NCBI GenBank assembly: GCA_008107755.1
Contig: VIRH01000044.1
Span: forward strand, 1 to 64,000
Length of the DNA stretch: 64,000 bases
From: Rhodobacterales bacterium
GTDB taxonomy: Bacteria > Pseudomonadota > Alphaproteobacteria > Rhizobiales > Stappiaceae
Reading direction: 5' to 3'
How positions within the stretch are numbered: the stretch's first letter is position 1; each line of letters begins with the position of its first letter. Below are positions 36,090-44,130 of the stretch, piece by piece. A model generated the notes under the pieces. The model worked only from the letters and a program-made list of their open reading frames with translations, was not told the origin of the DNA and searched no databases. The position numbers were made by a program, and so were the translations under genes.

Positions 36090-36202
36090 CCTGTCAGCTG
36101 TTTCAGCAGACGAGCCTATCCTGTTCCGGGAGTATATCCAAGGCTTCGCCCATAGGATCAAACCCAGCTCGAATGAAGGCGCCATCAACGCGAAGTGGCC
36201 CC

Positions 36203-37105
36203 TCAGATCACCATCCGCCTCGGCTCGGCGATCAGTCCTGCATAATACCCGAGAAATCTTGCCGCGTCGGCGCCGTTGATGACGCGGTGGTCGTAGGAGA
36301 GGTCGAGGGGGACCTTGGGGACCGGGCGGAAGGTCTCGCCATCCCATTCGGGCACGATGGCCGTGCGCGTGATGCCGAGGATGGCGACTTCCGGCGGGTT
36401 GACGATGGGGGTGAAGGCTTCGCCGCCGATGCCGCCGAGGCTCGAGATTGTCATGGAGGCTCCGCCCATTTCCTCTGGCCGCACCTTGCGTTCCTGTGCA
36501 CGGGAGGCGATGTCGGCGATGTCGCGGGCGATCTGCCAGAGGCCCTTGCGGTCCGCGTCGCGGATGACGGGAACCATCAGGCCGTGGGCCGTGTCGACGG
36601 CAATGCCGATATGGACGTAATCCTTCAGGAAAAGCATTTTGCCGTCAGCGCTGAGCGAGGCATTGAACTTCGGAAATTCGCGCAAGGTCCGCGCCAGCGC
36701 CTTCACGTGGAAGCCGAGCGGTGTCAGCCTGACACCGCGTGCCTGGGCTTCCTCTTTCAGCTCCTTGCGGAAAGCCTCGACGGCGGAAACGTCGGCGCTG
36801 TCGTGATGGGTGACGGCGGGGATCAGCGTCTGGGCGGCGGCCATGTTCTGCGCCGCGACCTGAGCAAAGCGGCTCATGGGCTCCGCGCTGACCGGGCCGT
36901 ATTGCGCATGATCGACATCCCAGTAGGAGGTTTCCGTCGAGGCCGACGGGACAGCCCCGGCCGATGGACTTCCAGCGGAACCGCCGCCTTCCACGTCCTC
37001 GCGGGCGATGGAGGTCCGGCCGATGTCTTTCGCCAGTTTCTCGATGTCGATGCCCTTCTGGCGGGCAAGCGCCCGGACGGAAGGCGGTGCGATGACTTCG
37101 GGCAT
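36203..37105 (-). CDS. 2-oxoacid dehydrogenase E2 acyltransferase, catalytic part without lipoyl domain
   Basis: A 300-residue E2-type protein. Residues 3-35 are a peripheral-subunit-binding domain (APPSVRALARQKGIDIEKLA). From about residue 75 it is the trimeric acyltransferase core, ending with the active-site region DLSYDHRVINGADAARFLGY: the catalytic His is present and the usual Asp of DHRxxDG is Asn. There is no lipoyl domain, unlike ordinary E2 proteins of 400-600 residues. Lipoyl domains are encoded two genes away (38564-39898). It would transfer acyl groups to CoA within a complex with the E1 alpha/beta pair. No E3 gene is present here. Confidence 0.82.
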   Translation of the reverse strand: MPEVIAPPSVRALARQKGIDIEKLAKDIGRTSIAREDVEGGGSAGSPSAGAVPSASTETSYWDVDHAQYGPVSAEPMSRFAQVAAQNMAAAQTLIPAVTHHDSADVSAVEAFRKELKEEAQARGVRLTPLGFHVKALARTLREFPKFNASLSADGKMLFLKDYVHIGIAVDTAHGLMVPVIRDADRKGLWQIARDIADIASRAQERKVRPEEMGGASMTISSLGGIGGEAFTPIVNPPEVAILGITRTAIVPEWDGETFRPVPKVPLDLSYDHRVINGADAARFLGYYAGLIAEPRRMVI

Positions 37106-37116
37106 GATGCGCTCCC

Positions 37117-38547
37117 CTACCAGCTTGCCGAGATATACTGGGTCTCCATGAACTCCAGCATGCCTTCATGGCCGCCTTCCCGGCCAAGACCGGACTGCTT
37201 GGTGCCGCCGAAGGGGGCTGCCGGATCGGACACGAGACCCCGGTTCAGCCCGACCATGCCGTAGTCCAGCCGCTCGCAGACCTGAAGGCCGCGTTTCATG
37301 TTTTCGGTAAAGACATAGGCGACAAGACCATATTCGGTGTCGTTGGCGCGGCGGATGACGTCCTCCTGATCGGTGAAGGTCTGGATGGCAGCCACGGGTC
37401 CGAAGATCTCGTCATGGACGCAGTCGGCGCTTTCCGGAACGTTGGACAGCACCGTCGGCGGATAGAAGAAGCCCTTGCCGGTCGGCGCCGTACCGCCGAC
37501 CTCGATCCTGGCGCCCTTCTCGACAGCATCGGCGACGAATTCGGCGACCTTGTCGCGGGTTTCCGCGTTGACCAGAGGGCCTACGTCCACGGCAGGGTCC
37601 GCGCCGTCGCCCACCCTGAGCTTTCCCATCGCCTCGGCAAAGCGCTTCGTGAATTCGGTGGCGACTTTCTCGTGCACGTAGATGCGGTTGGCGGCCGTAC
37701 AGGCTTCTCCGAGATTGCGCATCTTGGCGAGCATCGCCCCTTCCACCGCTACATTGATATCGGCGTCGTCGAAGACGATCAGCGGCGCGTTGCCGCCCAG
37801 TTCCATGGCAGGTTTCAGCACCTGATCGGCCGCTGCATGCAGGAGCTTGCGGCCGACGGCGGTGGATCCGGTGAAGGAAACGACGCGCACGCGGGGGTCG
37901 TGCAGCATGTGGTCGACCAGGGCGCCGGTGCGTTTCGACGGCAGAACGTTGACGAGGCCTGCCGGAACGCCGGCTTCTTCAAGCAGCGGCATCAGGGCCA
38001 GCATTGTCAGCGGTGTTTCGGAAGCGGGTTTGATGATGACCGCACAGCCGGCGGCCAGCGCGGGAGCGATCTTCCGGGTGCCCATGGCGGCGGGATAATT
38101 CCAGGGCGTTACCAGAACGGCGAGGCCCGCCGGCTTGTGCTGAACCATGATGCGCGCGCCGGACGCAGGGGCGTGGGTTATCAGACCGTCCGCGCGCACC
38201 GCCTCCTCCGCGAACCAGCGGAAGAATTCGGCCGCATAGGTCGCCTCGCCCATGGCGTCAGACCTTGCCTTGCCGTTTTCCAGTGTGATCAGGCGGGCGA
38301 AGTGTTCGAGCCGCTCGGACATCAGTTCCCAGGCCTTCCGGAGAACCTCGGAGCGCTGGCGCGGCGTGCGCGCCGCCCACTCCTTCATGGCCGCCTCGGC
38401 GGCATCGAGCGCAAGATCGGCATCGTCGATTTCGGCGGAAGCTACGGTCGCAAGCTCGGCTTCCGTTGCCGGGTTGATGACGGCAAAGCGTTCGCCAGAA
38501 GCGCCCGAGCGCCATTTGCCGCCGATATAAAGATCCGTGTAGTCCAT
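37117..38547 (-). CDS. Succinate-semialdehyde dehydrogenase-type aldehyde dehydrogenase
   Basis: A 476-residue aldehyde dehydrogenase of the GabD group. Cofactor region VLVTPWNYPAAMGTRKIAPA, loop SFTGSTAVGRKLL, base Glu in MELGGNAPLIVFDDADI, nucleophile Cys in GEACTAANRIYV, and IFGPVAAIQTF near the C-terminus. It oxidises a semialdehyde or other aldehyde with NAD(P). Placed between the two halves of the split E2, 11-16 nt from each, so it is cotranscribed with the dehydrogenase complex. The physiological aldehyde is unknown. Confidence 0.86.
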   Translation of the reverse strand: MDYTDLYIGGKWRSGASGERFAVINPATEAELATVASAEIDDADLALDAAEAAMKEWAARTPRQRSEVLRKAWELMSERLEHFARLITLENGKARSDAMGEATYAAEFFRWFAEEAVRADGLITHAPASGARIMVQHKPAGLAVLVTPWNYPAAMGTRKIAPALAAGCAVIIKPASETPLTMLALMPLLEEAGVPAGLVNVLPSKRTGALVDHMLHDPRVRVVSFTGSTAVGRKLLHAAADQVLKPAMELGGNAPLIVFDDADINVAVEGAMLAKMRNLGEACTAANRIYVHEKVATEFTKRFAEAMGKLRVGDGADPAVDVGPLVNAETRDKVAEFVADAVEKGARIEVGGTAPTGKGFFYPPTVLSNVPESADCVHDEIFGPVAAIQTFTDQEDVIRRANDTEYGLVAYVFTENMKRGLQVCERLDYGMVGLNRGLVSDPAAPFGGTKQSGLGREGGHEGMLEFMETQYISASW

Positions 38548-38563
38548 GACACTCTCCCGGAGG

Positions 38564-39898
38564 TCAGAGCAGGTGGCGGAGCGGCTGCTCCATCCGGCCT
38601 GCGAAATTTGAAAGAAGGCTCACCGCTTCTTCGGCGGCAAGGTGATGGCCGGCGCATTCGAGTATCAAGCCGACGCCGCTTCCCGATCGTACGATGCTGA
38701 TCACCGGGCAGTCTTCGGCGCCAAGCCCAAGCGCGCTGATCCGGCTGTGCCTGAGATCGCGCACCTTCAGGTCTGGCGCGGCGTCCGCCTTTGCTTTCGA
38801 CACCTCGCCGAGCCGGGCTGCAGGCACGGTATAGGCGCTCGCGCGGCCGGCGCTTTCGACCGCAACCACGGCCGGCAGGCTGCCGAAGCTGACAGCCGCC
38901 AGTCCCGCGATCAGTGCATTTGCATCGCGCAGGCCCGCACTCTCTCCGGCCCAGACAGCGAAGGCGTCGAACCCGTCGCCGTCAATTTCGGCCGAGAGGT
39001 GGCGGACCGGAACGGCCGCCGGAGCCGTGTCGGGCCGGGCCGGTGGCAGCGCCTTCAAGGTCTCGAGATCCTTGACGTGGTAGGGCTGTTCACGGCCGGC
39101 CTCGGCGAGGAGGGCGAGATCGAGCCCCTGTTCCCGCGCCAGGCGGCGCGCCTTCGGCGAGGCTAGCACCCGTCCTCCGGACGATGCGGATTGAGCTGCA
39201 GGTTTTCCCGTCTTCTGCGCGACAGGCGAAGGCGCAGCGGGTTCCGGCTCATCTTTTTGTTCTGCCGCGGCGGGGGGCGGTTCAAGGTTTCCAGCCGCGC
39301 CGGTTGCCATGCTCCTTTGCACCGGTTTTTCCGGTTTTTCCGCGCTGATGATGGCGATGGTCTGCCCGACAGGCACCTCTTCGCCTGCCTCTGCCAAAAG
39401 GGCTGCAACGAAGCCGTCGAACCCGGCGTTGACTTCAACCGCGCTCTTGTCGGTCTCCACCTCGAAGAGAACATCATCCGCGCCCACCGCCTCGCCGGGC
39501 GCCTTGCGCCAGCCGATCAGAAGGCCGGTGTCCTGCGCCATACCAAGGGTCGGCATGATCACCGACTTGCCTTCCGGCAATGCGTCTTCCCCGGCATTGG
39601 GCTCTGAAGGCGTTTCCGGCGCCGCGCCGTTCGAGGAAGATGCCGCGCCGCTGTCTTCCGGCGTCTCGGAAATCAGCGCGATGACCTGTCCGACGGGAAT
39701 ATCCGTGCCTGCCTCCCCGGAGACATCCGTCAGATATCCGCCGGACTGGGCCTCCACCTCCATCGCGGCCTTGTCGGTTTCCACCTCGAAGAGCACGTCG
39801 CCTGCGGAAACCGCCTCCCCCGGCTTCTTGTGCCAGGCGAGAAGCTGACCGGTGTCCTGGGCCATGCCGAGGGCAGGCATGATCACCTCATGCGGCAT
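38564..39898 (-). CDS. Di-lipoyl E2-like protein with degenerate acyltransferase domain
   Basis: A 444-residue protein. Two lipoyl domains occupy residues 3-78 and 112-187, each with the lipoylated Lys in ETDKAAMEV or ETDKSAVEV. A peripheral-subunit-binding domain follows at about 245-275 (ASPKARRLAREQGLDLALLA). The C-terminal 150 residues resemble the E2 core but are shrunken, and the active-site position reads CAGHHLAAEEA, with no HxxxDG motif. It therefore resembles an E3-binding or lipoyl-carrier component, while catalysis would reside in the protein encoded at 36203. The ATG at 39898 overlaps the end of the E1 beta gene by 11 nt. Confidence 0.82.
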   Translation of the reverse strand: MPHEVIMPALGMAQDTGQLLAWHKKPGEAVSAGDVLFEVETDKAAMEVEAQSGGYLTDVSGEAGTDIPVGQVIALISETPEDSGAASSSNGAAPETPSEPNAGEDALPEGKSVIMPTLGMAQDTGLLIGWRKAPGEAVGADDVLFEVETDKSAVEVNAGFDGFVAALLAEAGEEVPVGQTIAIISAEKPEKPVQRSMATGAAGNLEPPPAAAEQKDEPEPAAPSPVAQKTGKPAAQSASSGGRVLASPKARRLAREQGLDLALLAEAGREQPYHVKDLETLKALPPARPDTAPAAVPVRHLSAEIDGDGFDAFAVWAGESAGLRDANALIAGLAAVSFGSLPAVVAVESAGRASAYTVPAARLGEVSKAKADAAPDLKVRDLRHSRISALGLGAEDCPVISIVRSGSGVGLILECAGHHLAAEEAVSLLSNFAGRMEQPLRHLL

Positions 39899-40886
39899 GG
39901 ACCAGCTCCCCGCGGCAGATCCTGCGCGCGTTTTCCACGACACCGTCCGGTGTCGGAACCGTGATATCCTCGAGCGCCGGCGAGAACGGAACCGGCACAT
40001 CCATTGCGCCCATGCGAATGACCGGCGCATCGAGATGATAGAAGGCCTTCTCGCTGATCCGGGCCGCGATTTCCGCCGTGACGCCGAAGCTCTGGTGGCC
40101 TTCATCTATGACAATAGCCCGGGAGGTCTTCTTCACCGACTGGAGGATGGTTTCCTCGTCAAAGGGCACGAGCGTGCGCGGATCGATGACCTCTGCGCTG
40201 ATGTTTTCCCTAGAGAGGATCTCGGCCGCCTTTTCGGCGACCTGGACCATTGATGAGGTCGCTACCAGCGTCACATCGCGGCCTTCCCGCTTGATGTTCG
40301 CCTTGCCGAAGGGGATGAGATACTCCTCTTCCGGCACCTCCGCCTTGTCGTTGTACATGAGCTTGTCTTCAAAGATCACGACCGGGTTGTTGTCCCGGAT
40401 CGCGGTCTTCATAAGACCCTTGGCCTCATAGGCGGACGACGGCATGGCAACCTTCAGTCCCGGAACATGGGCGACAAGCGCCTGCAGGGACTGGCTGTGC
40501 TGGGCCGCCGACCGGCGTGTCGCGCCCATATTGGTGCGAAGGACGAGGGGAACGTTCAGCTTGCCGCCGGACATGTAGTGGGTCTTGGCGGCCTGATTGC
40601 AGAGCTGATCCATGATGAGATAGAGGAAATCGCCGAACATCAGGTCGACGATCGGCCGGCAGCCGGTCATGGCCGCGCCGACGGCAATGCCCATGAATCC
40701 AGGTTCTGAAATCGGTGTGTCGATGATCCGGTCCATGCCGAATTCCTCGACTAGGCCGGAGAGGACCTTGAAAGGCGTGCCGGCTTCGGCGACGTCCTCG
40801 CCGAGCAGAATGACCGACGGGTCGCGGCGCATTTCCTCGGCAATCGCCTCGTTGACGGCTTTGGACAGGGTGATCTGGCGTGTCAT
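39888..40886 (-). CDS. 2-oxoacid/acetoin dehydrogenase E1 component, beta subunit
   Basis: A 332-residue E1 beta subunit (transketolase pyrimidine-binding family). It starts MTRQITLSKAVNEAIAEEMR, with LGEDVAEAGTPFKVLSGL and TPISEPGFMGIAVGAAMTG providing the TPP-aminopyrimidine-binding region, and a C-terminal transketolase domain (EVIDPRTLVPFDEETIL). Forms an alpha2beta2 thiamine enzyme with the upstream E1 alpha and decarboxylates a 2-oxoacid or acetoin-like ketone, passing the acyl group to the lipoyl domains. Start is 11 nt after the alpha-subunit stop. Confidence 0.9.
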   Translation of the reverse strand: MTRQITLSKAVNEAIAEEMRRDPSVILLGEDVAEAGTPFKVLSGLVEEFGMDRIIDTPISEPGFMGIAVGAAMTGCRPIVDLMFGDFLYLIMDQLCNQAAKTHYMSGGKLNVPLVLRTNMGATRRSAAQHSQSLQALVAHVPGLKVAMPSSAYEAKGLMKTAIRDNNPVVIFEDKLMYNDKAEVPEEEYLIPFGKANIKREGRDVTLVATSSMVQVAEKAAEILSRENISAEVIDPRTLVPFDEETILQSVKKTSRAIVIDEGHQSFGVTAEIAARISEKAFYHLDAPVIRMGAMDVPVPFSPALEDITVPTPDGVVENARRICRGELVHAA

Positions 40887-40897
40887 TGCATCCCTCC

Positions 40898-41881
40898 TCA
40901 GGCCGCCGTCTCGGCAAAGACGTGCATGGAAACCTCGTTGACGTCAGGGTATTTGGCGTCGAGCGCGTATGTGACGGCAGCTTCCGCGTCTGCGGAGATC
41001 TCCTTGTCGATTTCCACCAGCTCGTCCGCGGTCATGATCTTCTGCTCCATCAGCCACTTGCCGAAGTTGGTGATCGGATCGCGCACCTTCTTCCACTCAG
41101 ATTCCTCGTCCTTCGAGCGGTAGTAGTCGCGGTTGATGTCGCCGACGTGGTGGCCGTGGTAGCGGTAGGTTTCCAGCTCGATGAAGAACGGTCCTTCGCC
41201 CTTGCGGCAGCGCTCAGTGAGTGAGCGGGCAAGCTCGTTGACGGCGAGCACGTCCTGCCCGTCGACCTTGTGCGCCTCGATTCCGAAGGCCTCGGCACGG
41301 GCCGTCAGCGACCCTGCTGCGATTTCCGCGGTTTTTGTGTACTCGCTGTAGCCATTGTTTTCGCAGGCGTAGATCACCGGCAGCTTCCAGAGCGCGGCCA
41401 TGTTCATGACCTCATACCAGAGGCCCTGCGCCGTTGCGCCGTCACCGAAAAAGCAGACAGTCACATGGCTTGTGCCGAGGTATTTCGCTGACAGCGCGGA
41501 CCCCGTGGCAATGCCCATGGAGCCGCCGACGATGGCGTTGGCGCCGAGATTGCCGTTGGCCTGATCGGCGATGTGCATCGAACCGCCCTTGCCCCGGCAA
41601 TAGCCTTCCTCCTTGCCAAGGAGTTCGCAGAACATCTCCCTGAATTCGGCCCCCTTGGCGACGCAGTGACCATGGCCGCGATGGGTGGAGGTGATCTTGT
41701 CTTCCGATGTCAGGGCCTCGCAGATACCGACGGCGACCGCTTCCTGACCGGAATACATGTGCGTCAGGCCGGGCATCTTGGCGGAGAGATATAGCTGGTT
41801 CGCATTGTCCTCGAAGGCACGGATGCGGACCATTTGCCGGTACATGCGCAGATAATCTTCCGTGTTGTGCTTCGCACTCAT
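40898..41881 (-). CDS. 2-oxoacid/acetoin dehydrogenase E1 component, alpha subunit
   Basis: A 327-residue thiamine-diphosphate-binding subunit. The Mg-TPP motif is intact: CFFGDGATAQGLWYEVMNMA followed by LPVIYACENNGYSEYT. RGHGHCVAKGAE and GKGGSMHIAD are typical of PDH, acetoin and branched-chain E1 alpha chains, and the phosphorylation-loop region ETYRYHGHHVGD resembles acetoin dehydrogenases. The ATG at 41881 matches family N-termini; the longer frame is rejected. It heads a catabolic operon with the SDR and M24 genes upstream, so the keto compound likely comes from substrate processing in module C. Confidence 0.9.
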   Translation of the reverse strand: MSAKHNTEDYLRMYRQMVRIRAFEDNANQLYLSAKMPGLTHMYSGQEAVAVGICEALTSEDKITSTHRGHGHCVAKGAEFREMFCELLGKEEGYCRGKGGSMHIADQANGNLGANAIVGGSMGIATGSALSAKYLGTSHVTVCFFGDGATAQGLWYEVMNMAALWKLPVIYACENNGYSEYTKTAEIAAGSLTARAEAFGIEAHKVDGQDVLAVNELARSLTERCRKGEGPFFIELETYRYHGHHVGDINRDYYRSKDEESEWKKVRDPITNFGKWLMEQKIMTADELVEIDKEISADAEAAVTYALDAKYPDVNEVSMHVFAETAA

Positions 41882-41948
41882 GACGTTGTCCCTCGGAAAA
41901 GGGCCCGGCCCAAAGTGGCCGGGCAAGTTGGGGAGGATGGGTCGCGGT

Positions 41949-43247
41949 TCAGTAGCGGTTGGCGATCGGCAGCTCTTCTGCGGGAAACAGGCTGATGACC
42001 TCGACGCCGGTATCGGTCACGACCACTTCCTCCTCGATCCGGGCAGCGGAGTAGCCATCCGCCGCCGGACAATAGGTCTCGAGCGCGAAGACCATGCCGG
42101 TCTTGATCTCCATCGGGTGATCGAGCGAGACGGCGCGCGAGATGATCGGACGCTCGTGAAGGGCAAGGCCCAGTCCGTGCCCGAACTGCAGGCCGAAGGC
42201 CGTTTCCTCGTTCGGAAAGCCGAATTCCTCCGCCTTTGGCCAGACCTCGGCGACCTTGTCGGTGGAGACGCCGGGCCGGATCATCGAGATGGACGCGTCG
42301 ATCCATTCACGCGCCTTGACATAGGCATCGCGCTGCGCGGGCGTCGCCCGGCCGATGTTGAAGGTGCGGTAGTAGCAGGTCCTGTAGCCCTGGTAGGACT
42401 GCAGGATGTCAAAGAACGCCTGGTCCCCGGGGCGGAAATAGCGGTCCGTGAAATTGTGCGGATGCGGGTTGCAGCGCTCGCCGGAGATCGCGTTGATCGC
42501 CTCCACGTCATCCGAGCCCATCTCGTAGAGCATCTTGTTGGAGAGCGCGACGATGTCATTCTCGCGGATGCCGGGCTTCAGCTCCTCGTAAATCATGTGA
42601 TAGACGCCGTCGACCATCGAGGCGGCCTGGGTGAGAAGCTGGATCTCGTCCCAGTTCTTGATCTCGCGGGCCGCCAGCATGATCTGCTGACCGTCGATCA
42701 CGTTCAGCCCCTCTTCCTTCAGGGCATGGAACATTGCCGTTTCGGCGTAATCGACCCCGACCGGCATGTCGGCCATGCCCGCGTCGCGGATGAGGCCGGC
42801 GATTTCCTTGGCGTATTTTCGCATCAGGCCGAATTCCGGCGGGATCGTGCCGCGCATTCCGACAACGCCCGCCCGGCAGTGATCGGGCTCCAGCCAGTCG
42901 GAGAACTTCTTGTGGTGGACGGCGGCGGAGCCGAAGTCCCAGACGTATGGGGAATCGTCACCGGTCAGCAGGCAGAAGCGGCACATCTTGTCCCGTTCCC
43001 ATTCGCCGATCTTGGTCGCCGAGACATATCGGATGTTGTTGACGTCGAAGAGCAGCAGCGTGCCTGCATTCGACGCCTGAAGGGCCTGGCGCGTCCGGCT
43101 CAGCCGATACCGCCTCAGACGGTCATGGTCGATGCGTCGTTCGAAGTCGACGGAGGTGTGTCCCCAGGCGGGCAGCCGCCCCTCCCAGCGCCAATTCGGC
43201 TCCAGGTCGGCGGGGGTCAGGATATTAGGTGTGAGTGCGCGGTTCAT
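41949..43247 (-). CDS. M24 (creatinase/aminopeptidase P-like) protein with altered metal site
   Basis: A 432-residue pita-bread-fold protein. The first metal Asp is in QAFFDILQSYQGYRTCYYRT; the second, expected 11 residues later, is Cys. The remaining ligand positions are kept: His in FGHGLGLALHE, Glu in VFALETY, Glu in ARIEEEVVVTDTG. An N-terminal creatinase-like domain (about residues 40-190) precedes. Family members hydrolyse Xaa-Pro bonds or creatine, or cleave DMSP (DddP). With Cys in place of a bridging Asp, classical dimetal peptidase activity is doubtful. It follows E1 alpha upstream in the same operon and has an AAGGAG ribosome site. Function in the pathway is unknown. Confidence 0.78.
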   Translation of the reverse strand: MNRALTPNILTPADLEPNWRWEGRLPAWGHTSVDFERRIDHDRLRRYRLSRTRQALQASNAGTLLLFDVNNIRYVSATKIGEWERDKMCRFCLLTGDDSPYVWDFGSAAVHHKKFSDWLEPDHCRAGVVGMRGTIPPEFGLMRKYAKEIAGLIRDAGMADMPVGVDYAETAMFHALKEEGLNVIDGQQIMLAAREIKNWDEIQLLTQAASMVDGVYHMIYEELKPGIRENDIVALSNKMLYEMGSDDVEAINAISGERCNPHPHNFTDRYFRPGDQAFFDILQSYQGYRTCYYRTFNIGRATPAQRDAYVKAREWIDASISMIRPGVSTDKVAEVWPKAEEFGFPNEETAFGLQFGHGLGLALHERPIISRAVSLDHPMEIKTGMVFALETYCPAADGYSAARIEEEVVVTDTGVEVISLFPAEELPIANRY

Positions 43248-43311
43248 GGCATCTCCTTCAGGCGTGCGAAAACAAGCCTGCTGATTGAAAAGATCGTCTG
43301 ATTTCAGTGCG

Positions 43312-44118
43312 CTACTGGATGCACCAGCCGCCATCGATGTGGATCATCTGGCCGGTCATGTAGTCGCTGTCGGGGCTGGCAAGGAACGACGCGGTGCCGG
43401 TGATGTCGTCGGGATAGGAGACCCGCTTGATCGCCAGTTCGTTGGCGGCGATGTCCTCATAGGCCTGGCCCTTGCGTTCCTTGAATCCGATCTCCACTAG
43501 ATCCTTGTCCAGTTGCTCCCAGAGCGGCGTCACCACGACACCCGGCGCGTAACCGTTGACGGTGATATTGTGCTCGGCCAGCGAGACGGCGCCGCAATGG
43601 GTCAGTGCCAGGCAGCCGTATTTCGATGTGCAATAGACGGTGACGTCGATCAGCGGCTTGCGCGAGGCGATGGAGCCGACGTTGATCAGCTTGTAGGGGT
43701 AGTCCTGCGGCCCCTGCTTGATCATCTGGCGTGCGGTTTCCTGCATACCGAGCCACATGGCCTTCGTGTTCACGCCCATGATGAGGTCCCAGTTGTCCTC
43801 ATCGATGTCCATGAAGAACCGCGGCTTGTTGAGACCGGCGTTAAAGACCCCGACATTGATGCTGCCGAAAGCCTCCACCGTTGCGGCGACCGCCGCCGCG
43901 TTGTCCTCGCGCTTCGTCACGTCCATGCGGACCGCGATCGCCTTGCCATTGCCGCGGGCGTTGATCCGGTCGGCGACTTTCTGGGCCTCCTCCTGGTCCA
44001 GGTCACCCAGACAGATGTTCGCACCCTGCTCGGCGAAGTTCTCGGCGTTGGCCGACCCCATGCCGCGTGCGGCACCGGTTATCAGTATGTTCTTTCCCTT
44101 CAGGCGATTGGGGTCCAT
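43312..44118 (-). CDS. Short-chain dehydrogenase/reductase (paralogue of 47225 SDR)
   Basis: A 268-residue classical SDR: cofactor motif ITGAARGMGSANAENFAEQG, NAG element VFNAGLNKPRFF, catalytic Ser in NVGSIASRKP, YxxxK as YCTSKYG, and a C-terminal SPDSDYMTGQMIHIDGGWCI. The acidic residue after strand 2 (CLGDLDQEE) suggests NAD. It is clearly related to the SDR on the other side of the regulator, including the unusual shared region YAPGVVVTPLWEQLDKDL. It probably oxidises a hydroxyl of the imported compound. Start is 12 nt downstream of the regulator stop. Confidence 0.88.
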   Translation of the reverse strand: MDPNRLKGKNILITGAARGMGSANAENFAEQGANICLGDLDQEEAQKVADRINARGNGKAIAVRMDVTKREDNAAAVAATVEAFGSINVGVFNAGLNKPRFFMDIDEDNWDLIMGVNTKAMWLGMQETARQMIKQGPQDYPYKLINVGSIASRKPLIDVTVYCTSKYGCLALTHCGAVSLAEHNITVNGYAPGVVVTPLWEQLDKDLVEIGFKERKGQAYEDIAANELAIKRVSYPDDITGTASFLASPDSDYMTGQMIHIDGGWCIQ

Positions 44119-44130
44119 GAATTCCTCCCG

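Noticed and set aside
37168-38700. 510-codon plus-strand frame opposite the aldehyde dehydrogenase gene
   Set aside because: Antisense shadow; the minus-strand enzyme has all catalytic motifs.
41949-43247. Annotation of the M24 protein as DMSP lyase DddP
   Set aside because: DddP keeps the second Asp metal ligand and other signature residues; here it is Cys and the surrounding sequence differs.
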